From Trachelipus rathkii (Eukaryota > Arthropoda > Malacostraca > Isopoda > Trachelipodidae), in NCBI GenBank assembly GCA_015478945.1, contig JABUQX010022257.1, positions 1 through 25,168 on the forward strand: a stretch of DNA of 25,168 nucleotides, in the 5' to 3' direction. Both the position numbers and the translations under genes were made by a program. Shown here in pieces: positions 19,574-25,168 of this stretch (position 1 is the stretch's first letter; every line of letters begins with the position of its first letter). The notes below the pieces were generated by a model. It searched no databases, was not told the DNA's origin, and saw only the letters and a program-made list of their open reading frames with translations.

Positions 19574-20521
19574 TTTACAAAATAAATAATGAATTTAGAA
19601 AATAAAACCTTTGGCAAAATGAAATTTGTACATAGTAAAGTTATATTTATTTTACATAACTAATTTGGAACTATTAAAATTATCATATATTTTTAACATA
19701 AAATACATCAATACTCAATTAATCATGGACAGCCATAATGATTTCAAATTTGCCACTTCCTTTGCCTGCCAAGCTGCAAATGATACACAATAAACTCATT
19801 AGGTTCAAAGCAGACAGTAATTTCATAAATGTCATAAATTAAATTATATAGTAATATTGTGCCCGTTTATTTTAATAGTAATTGCAGCTTTTTCATAACA
19901 AAATACAACTAAAGAGGGCCTTGAGAAAACTAAACTATGTATATATATGAACCAATAGGTTTGAAATTAAATTTTAATAACTAGATCTCAAGTTTAGATC
20001 AACAAATGAAAATGAAAATACAAAATTGCATTTCTTACCTGGTTGGAATCTTTCCATTGTGATCTTTTCCGATGGATTTCTTTTGCCTGCCTTCACCAAA
20101 ATGCCCCAGACCTCCAGAGGGCAGAATTGTTATTCAAACTTCATCAATACTGGGTTGGACCTCGTAGATATATTTTCGCCAGGCCATTATAACATAAAAA
20201 AATATAAGGATTATTAACACAAATCTTGACCAAATAATGTAAAGGGGGTCAAGATGGTAATCACTTTAAAAATCAGGTGATAGGTAAATAGCAGAGCTTT
20301 AAAGGCAGAGCTCGTAAAAAGGCAGCTTGAATTAGGCAGAGAGCTTGATCGAGCGAAAACAAATTTTAACCTTAAGCTGCTTAGTTTATCATATTGGTGG
20401 CATGGGAAAATTAAATAATTTTCTGTACCAACCGAGGTTAATATATAGAAATGCAATTTTTAATTAAAGATTTTCCCATAGTTTAATTTTCCCCAATATA
20501 TTAAAATTATTTAATAAAGTA
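19574..20521 (-). repeat. 5' LTR of the BEL/Pao element
   Basis: Direct repeat of 13025-13972. Differences seen by eye are one A insertion near 19617, G/T near 19804, and about six changes clustered at 19824-19840; everything else reads the same. Upstream of 20521 the sequence no longer matches the first 25 bp expected of the LTR (TGTACAAAATATGTAC... on the sense strand). Only an ACATATTTT stretch near 20533-20541 is similar, so the outer end of this LTR looks lost or replaced. The element's promoter should lie here, but I cannot point to a specific TATA box. Confidence 0.9.
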
Positions 20522-20631
20522 ATATAAGACTAACATATTTTTTTTAAAAAATATCTTCGGTTTTGAGGAAGAAAGAATGACTATGCATATATCGAATGCA
20601 AGAAATTTTGCTGGTCACGAAATACACCTTT

Positions 20632-20634
<3 letters not shown>

Positions 20635-20721
<87 letters not shown>
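20635..20721. repeat. (TA)n microsatellite
   Basis: TA dinucleotide array with small interruptions near 20665 and 20680, about 115 bp outside the 5' LTR. Confidence 0.95.
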
Positions 20722-20723
<2 letters not shown>

Positions 20724-21218
20724 TAAATATATTAGTATATTCATGTACACCAACACGGCCCACAGAGTTACGGCAAAGGTGGGTTGGAATAATTTCAACT
20801 TAATTGGTCGGGGTCCTTGACTCCTGGACTCCTGGTTATACATATTTTAAATGTCAAAGAAAATTTGAATGGCCGAAATGAATATTTCATTCAAAAAGTA
20901 AAAGGTAAATAAAAGATGTCCTTATATAAATAGTCCTCGATATTACGATAAACAAAATCAGTGTTATAAAGAATATTCAGTTTCTTGAAGATACGAGAAA
21001 ATAGTACTGTTAAAAATGCAGTGAGGATTCAGATTTTTAAAACCTTTTTAACCTTCTTAGAAGGTTTATAGACCGTAAACGTAGAGAAAGAGACACGGCG
21101 AATGGGGTCCAGTTCGGGACAATCAGATGAAGCATTACGAGTTGAAACAGAATGCAGGGTATTGAGACGCAAAATTTGCAGATGGGAAGGACGGATCCCG
21201 TGTCAGTTGTGCTATCAG
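20722..21218. other. Unassigned unique sequence between TA microsatellites
   Basis: Mixed composition, with one short internal duplication (GACTCCTGGACTCCTGG near 20820-20836) and an ACCTTTTTAACCTTCTTAGAAGG-like inverted motif near 21040-21066. No convincing open frame or known element. Confidence 0.5.
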
Positions 21219-21321
21219 TGATATATAGTATATATATATTATATATATATATATTATAATATTATATATTATATATATATAATATATATATTATTATATA
21301 TATATATATATATATGATACT

Positions 21322-21356
<35 letters not shown>

Positions 21357-21370
21357 TATTATATATATAT
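21219..21370. repeat. (TA)n-rich microsatellite
   Basis: Interrupted TA/TAT tract. It forms the left boundary of the inverted-repeat-bounded element that follows. Confidence 0.9.
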
Positions 21371-21584
21371 AGGAGAAAGTCTAGTTATGACTTTTGAACG
21401 GTACTCGTAATAGCCCAAAAAAAATAGTGACAGGGTATCTTTTGAACCATAAATCAGACTTTCTATTATAGGATTTAGTGATTCAATAGTTTATAGGACC
21501 TGTTTACGTTTTACGACTCCGTTACAGTTTTATTTTTTTTAATTTTTCATTTTTAACTAAAGGAATACCCAAGGGTAAACCGCA

Positions 21585-21785
21585 AAGATGGCAGGAGTCG
21601 GGGTCTCTCGGCCTTCCGGGGAACGACAGGGTAGGACTATTTCCCCCCCTCCGGGGAGGGTCTCCGGAACCCCCGCTCTTTGGTATTTGGGTGTGCGGGG
21701 GTTCCTCCGCCCCTCCCTACGGGGTATGGAAAACATCCCCCTTGCTGCTCCCGTCGGCTCGAGCCCCCCTATTTTGCCGTGTAAT
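21585..21785. other. GC-rich segment inside the TIR-bounded element
   Basis: About 200 bp rich in C and G runs with several short inverted repeats (for example CCCCTCCGGGGAGGG near 21647-21661), in otherwise AT-rich surroundings. A 70-codon frame (21588-21800) is open here, but its Pro/Gly/Arg/Ser composition simply reflects the base composition; I do not call a gene. Confidence 0.7.
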
Positions 21786-21802
21786 ACCTTAACAAAATAA
21801 TT

Positions 21803-21821
21803 ATATATATATATATATAAT

Positions 21822-21907
<86 letters not shown>
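21803..21907. repeat. (TA)n microsatellite
   Basis: About 105 bp of TA dinucleotides with one interruption near 21821, inside the TIR-bounded element. Confidence 0.96.
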
Positions 21908-21910
<3 letters not shown>

Positions 21911-22194
21911 GACAAAAACTCAAGTACTCAAGATGAATGCCAAAAACTCAAGAACTTGAGAAAAAACTCAAGCGATGGCATCCCTGTTATGAGTCTACAT
22001 TGGGTAAAATGTCTTAAAATTCCTCCGCGTCATAAAGTAAACACATGAATATTGTAATATTTTTTTTTGAATTATAACTTCAAAATATAATTTCCCTATG
22101 ATTTCTATATTATATTTTATATGTAGTTTAATTTATAATAAGTTAAAATTAAAAATTTACTTTAGATCAAAAGGTCAATAACTAGACTTTGTCC

Positions 22195-22221
22195 ATATAT
22201 ATATATATATTATTAATTTTA

Positions 22222-22275
<54 letters not shown>
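22195..22275. repeat. (TA)n microsatellite
   Basis: TA tract with an AT-only interruption near 22211-22226. It begins directly at the right terminal inverted repeat. Confidence 0.93.
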
Positions 22276-22278
<3 letters not shown>

Positions 22279-22330
22279 AAAAAAAAATTATTGTTAATAA
22301 TAAATATATATATAATTAATATAATATATA

Positions 22331-22355
22331 GAGAGAGGAGAGAGAGAGGAGAGAG

Positions 22356-22387
<32 letters not shown>

Positions 22388-22394
22388 AAGAGAG

Positions 22395-22456
<62 letters not shown>
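22331..22456. repeat. (GA)n microsatellite
   Basis: GA dinucleotide array: the first half is interspersed with GGA units, the second half is perfect. Confidence 0.97.
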
Positions 22457-22459
<3 letters not shown>

Positions 22460-23594
22460 TAAAATGAACCCTTTTTTTTGCAATATTTGTATCGTAATAA
22501 ATAATATTTATAAACCGGTTAAATGATATAATAAAACCTAATATTCAAATCATTTTTATAAAAAATTTTAAAAAAAGATTCCATAATCAATATAATTATA
22601 TAAACATACATCTAAACTTTTAAATTTTAAGTTTTTTTTTTTAAAGAATATTTGATAGGTAGCAGATCCAATGGCTGTAATGGTGATGCAAAATATGGAT
22701 CTTAATTAATATATAATATAAAAGATAAACCGTCTTTGCGCTTAAACCATCAGATAATAAACCCACTATGCTTACTGACGAAGGCGAACACTGACTCGAA
22801 AGGATGTGAGATTTGTTTCTTGAAAGAAAATTCAATCCCTCAACCAGGGCATGAATCGTTTTCCAGACCTCCGATGCACAAACTTGTAGTTAATAAAGGT
22901 CACTATGAGAAATGTTGACTTTGTTTTGCTCTTCTTTCTCGTATCTCGAAAAGGCTCCAAACGCTAAAATGGTACTTAAAAGAATCGTACAAAACAAAGA
23001 GAGATGAAATAGACTTTATATCTTTTCATTTGACTTTGCAGTGAGATTGAATTATTATGCAGTTTATTTATTAAACTTACAGTTACCGAGTTCCAATATA
23101 CACCAACAAACCCTGTAGTTTTAAAAGGTTTAAGTATGAAACCCTGTTACCAATAATAAATACCTGATACCCGTTTCGACACTTTTTTAAGATATTAAGG
23201 ATAAATATTAATCGATAATCACACCTAGCCAATATTGTTGTCATATAAAAGTAGCAATATTTTTAGCTATTAGCTTTGGTAATTATTGGGTTTTTGGGTT
23301 TTGCTCTCACTACAAAAAGGACAATGTTTTCTTAAATGACAAAATCGAAGAATGAATAATTTAAATACTAACAAAGTCCGTTTTTAAGACAGGGTTAGCT
23401 TTCACTTGATGATACCAACCAACTGATGACTTAGCTATATTGTTTTTAAATACTACGGGGGAGGGATGCCTCTAACTATACCTAGTTGAGGCATTAAAAG
23501 AAAAGACAAATAAGTGAAGAAAGGCATACTTACGAAACGCTCCTGGAGTACTCGCCTTACGCTAAGACATTCTGTTGGATGGATTAGAACATTC
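22457..23594. other. Unassigned sequence; may include the 3' end of the right-hand BEL/Pao element
   Basis: No convincing gene. A 60-codon + frame at 22736-22918 contains CEIC and ends HYEKC, faintly zinc-finger-like, but nothing else supports it. As the next element is on the - strand and its pol stop is at 23595, its 3' untranslated region and LTR could lie here. I could not identify a polypurine tract or LTR end, and no second LTR copy is in the window for comparison. Confidence 0.45.
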
Positions 23595-24065
23595 TTATGC
23601 CGAATCCGACTCAGAAGAGTCACTTTCTTGGAAATGTGCTCTTGCCGCTGCAGCTGCTTTTCGACTAGGTCTTGAAGGCTTCGCTGTTGAGATCCACGGG
23701 GGCCAAGAAGATGTCGTAGAGGTAGACGGAACTAATGATGGAGGGTTCACCGTCTGAGAGTTCCCGCTATGAATTAAGGACAGTTCCAGAGGATATAAGT
23801 GCTTGATCGAATGAATATTCACTTGTCCTCCTGGAGACTTAACGAAAACTGAACGAACTTTTCCATCGTCTCCGTGTACTAATTGAGTGACAATGACCAG
23901 CCGCCAGAAAGGTCGTTCTCTGACATCGTCAACTTTGATTAAGTTGTTCCATCCAGTCTGGTAAAGATCTCTACCTATCTCTCGGAGACTCAACAGGTAT
24001 TCTTCATACCATCTGGTCCGAAACTCTTCAAAAGTATCTGATGACGTTCGAAGAGATTTGATCAA
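23595..24065 (-). pseudogene. Pol C-terminal DUF5641 domain
   Basis: An open stretch of 156 codons. EEFRTRWYEEYLLSLREIGR, then KVDDVRERPFWRLVIVTQLV, DGKVRSVFVKSPGG and HSIKHLYPLEL match the pattern of DUF5641, the chromatin- or DNA-binding-like domain at the end of BEL/Pao Pol. The tail is rich in Ser, Pro and Thr, then Ala, and ends with an acidic Ser/Asp/Glu stretch (QESDSSESDSA) before the stop at 23595. A frame change separates it from the integrase core upstream. The + strand frame at 23575-23757 is its shadow. Confidence 0.85.
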
Positions 24066-24088
24066 AGCATTTCTTGTTGGTGTTAATT

Positions 24089-24400
24089 TTAATGGTCGGT
24101 TGAGTTCTTATTCTCCCGAACCGTGCTTATTTTTGAGTGAGGTTTCAGAAAGCAATTAGGCGTGAGAGGTATCATATCATGAGAACTTGACGTGTAGATG
24201 AGAGGTCTTGAGTTGATGGCATCAACAATCTCTGAGAGAATTGTGTTGAATTGAAAATATTCGATGGAGTGACCGATCGATTGGTTTTCACGAGACAATT
24301 CCACCCTTCACCCCTTCCAAGGTACTCCCATAGGCTACCAACCAAGGGACTGTATAAAGGGATTCTTCGCTAAATGATGTAATTTTTACGAAGGAACTCC
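24089..24400 (-). pseudogene. Integrase core, third acidic residue and C-terminal helices
   Basis: Coding shifts frame twice. The frame ending at 24288 contributes FSEESLYTVPWLVAYGSTLEG, where Glu of TLEG takes the place of the catalytic Glu (family pattern GGFYERLVG). The frame 24304-24089 contributes ILSEIVDAINSRPLIYTSSS and DMIPLTPNCFL, the conserved end of BEL/Pao integrase (pattern NSRPLTY, PLTPSHFL). Only the terminal part of the frame starting at 24494 is real coding; its first half overlaps the preceding frame. Confidence 0.78.
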
Positions 24401-24765
24401 CTCTCATTTTTCGAGATGACAAAGGATTTAAATAATTCGACTCCCTGAACAAAGGATTTTGCATTGTCGTTGTACACAACGTCCGGCACTCCAAAGTAGC
24501 TGACGAAACGTTTGAATGATTGGACGAAAGACTCAGACGATCTATCTGCTATTAAATCCAAATATACAGCATGCACACTTAAGCATGTGTGCATGATGAT
24601 AAACATTTTTTAAGCTTGTGGAGAGCCTTTCACCTTCACCCACCAATGCTTGGTGAAGTCTTCTCCTACATGCTGGAAAGGGAGGAAGAATTCTACTTGA
24701 GCCCTCGTAAAGTTGGTAAAACGTGGATACTTAAATGCAAAGTTGTATCTTTTGCATATGATACA
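24370..24765 (-). pseudogene. Integrase catalytic core, first two acidic residues
   Basis: After the TAG the frame continues CIICKRYN...FKYPRFTN...HVGEDFTKHWWVKVKG, where the Asp in GEDFT is the first catalytic residue (family pattern VGVDYTGH). A second in-frame stop (TAA, 24612-24610) follows. The open part 24370-24606 reads FIIMHTCLSVHAVYLDLIAD and DVVYNDNAKSFVQG, which gives the second catalytic Asp (pattern SDNGTNF). The frame ends at a stop at 24372-24370 and coding continues in another frame. Confidence 0.8.
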
Positions 24766-25167
24766 CTAAGCAAGAATCCTTTTGATGGTAGCTCTGGCTG
24801 CGATGATCCAAAAACCTCTAAGGCGGATGTTTGTCAAAGTGGCTTGATTCCCCAAATGCTTACACTCATAGTGGGCATTCCTGATGAAAAGAAGAGTGAA
24901 ATGATGACTTCTTCCCAAGAGGATGGGATTCAGCACATCAAAATTATAGTAGTTGGAGTGTGCCAGTCTTCCTTTGCTTCTTATAAGATGTTGATCATCA
25001 AGAAACAAGTTCAGATGATTGACCAGATCAGGTGGGAGATCGGTCAATGAAGGATTATCTCTTGCCCTTCCTAGAAAGGCAAGTTCTTTCGGGAAGGATT
25101 CTTCCTGCATCCTCCTTAGGCAGTACAATCGTGCCATTGATTCGCAATCAATGACTAATTTTCGCAT
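24766..25167 (-). pseudogene. Pre-integrase region and integrase H2C2 zinc domain
   Basis: Open for 133 codons and running off the window edge. LRRMQEESFPKELAFLGRAR, LNLFLDDQHLIRSKGRL and NPILLGRSHHFTLLFIRNAH follow the BEL/Pao pattern before integrase. H99 and H104 (AHYECKH) are the zinc histidines. A TAG at 24768-24766 stops the frame, and immediately after it the same frame reads CIICKRYN, the CxxC of the zinc site. So a single nonsense change separates the two halves of the domain. Confidence 0.85.
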
Positions 25168-25168
25168 C

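Larger units (their letters stand above)
21372..22194. mobile_element. Putative TIR-bounded non-autonomous DNA transposon (MITE-like)
   Basis: The left end starts GGAGAAAGTCTAGTTATGAC (21372). The reverse complement of the right end starts GGACAAAGTCTAGTTATTGA (from 22194). The two ends match at about 24 of 28 positions, counting one gap, and then diverge. Both ends are directly flanked by TA-rich DNA, consistent with TA target duplication as in Tc1/mariner-like transposition, although flanking (TA)n makes that untestable here. The interior (about 820 bp) contains no transposase. It has a GC-rich stretch at 21585-21785, a (TA)n tract, and an ACTCAAG-rich stretch at about 21915-21975. The family is not recognised. 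An alternative is a chance or inversion-derived inverted repeat. Confidence 0.5.
23595..25168 (-). mobile_element. Second BEL/Pao family: 3' pol fragment, broken, open at the window edge
   Basis: On the - strand, reading from the right edge, four open stretches give the region before integrase, the integrase H2C2 domain, the integrase core and a DUF5641 domain, in the order expected for the end of BEL/Pao pol. The protein sequence is clearly different from the 13-20.5 kb element (for instance HYECKHLGNQATLTNIRLRG against HIKLKHSGIYKLLSVLRKEF), and base composition is more balanced, so it is a different family. There are two in-frame stops and at least two frameshifts, so this is a dead copy. 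Confidence 0.88.

Noticed and set aside
21588..21800. 70-codon Pro/Gly/Arg-rich frame
   Set aside because: Base composition of the GC-rich segment accounts for it; no motif and no flanking gene.

Overview
This is an intergenic, repeat-dominated stretch of a eukaryotic nuclear genome. It is strongly AT-rich and full of (TA)n, (TC/GA)n and (AAT)n microsatellites. It carries three separate pieces of BEL/Pao-type LTR retrotransposon. No bacterial-style gene organisation, tRNA, rRNA, CRISPR array or intact host gene is visible. BEL/Pao elements plus extreme dinucleotide microsatellite content fit an arthropod, and a decapod crustacean is my best guess, but this is inference.

Layout: (1) 1-4865 is an old, heavily decayed BEL/Pao copy on the + strand. 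Gag, protease, RT, RNase H and the integrase zinc-finger can still be followed in broken frames. It stops abruptly before the integrase core. (2) About 4.88-11.56 kb is a degenerate long-period tandem repeat whose units carry a TTAGGTT/GTTATGAT-rich part, an AATAGATC part, a G-rich block and a GATTTACTGATTTACTG part. It is interrupted at about 8.64-9.88 kb by unrelated DNA holding an unidentified, frame-broken coding relic (8.83-9.64 kb). (3) 11.66-12.66 kb is a regular tandem array of nine units of about 117-118 bp. (4) 12.68-13.02 kb is (TA)n/(TC)n microsatellite.

(5) 13025-20521 is a structurally complete BEL/Pao element on the - strand, of the same family as the old copy. It has two nearly identical LTRs of about 950 bp, a primer-binding site, a polypurine tract and four open stretches that together make gag-protease-RT-RNase H-integrase. 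Despite the young LTRs its coding region is broken: gag is shortened and frameshifted, protease has DSA instead of DSG, an in-frame TGA separates protease from RT, and a 2-nt insertion plus an Asp-to-Glu change sit in the first RT catalytic motif. RNase H and integrase are open and keep their acidic residues. (6) 20.5-21.37 kb is flank and microsatellite. (7) 21372-22194 is bounded by imperfect terminal inverted repeats next to TA-rich DNA and looks like a short non-autonomous DNA transposon with a GC-rich interior. (8) 22.2-23.6 kb is microsatellite and unassigned sequence. (9) 23595-25168 is the 3' part of a second, distinct BEL/Pao family on the - strand (integrase and DUF5641), broken by stops and frameshifts and running off the window.

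The two related BEL/Pao copies calibrate each other. Residues shared by both, such as Asp-Asn instead of Asp-Asp at the RT YxDD position, are likely family traits, while those only in the young copy (DSA, RT Glu, frameshift) are likely private lesions. The least explained items are the coding relic at 8.83-9.64 kb, the G-rich long-period repeat and the TIR element.
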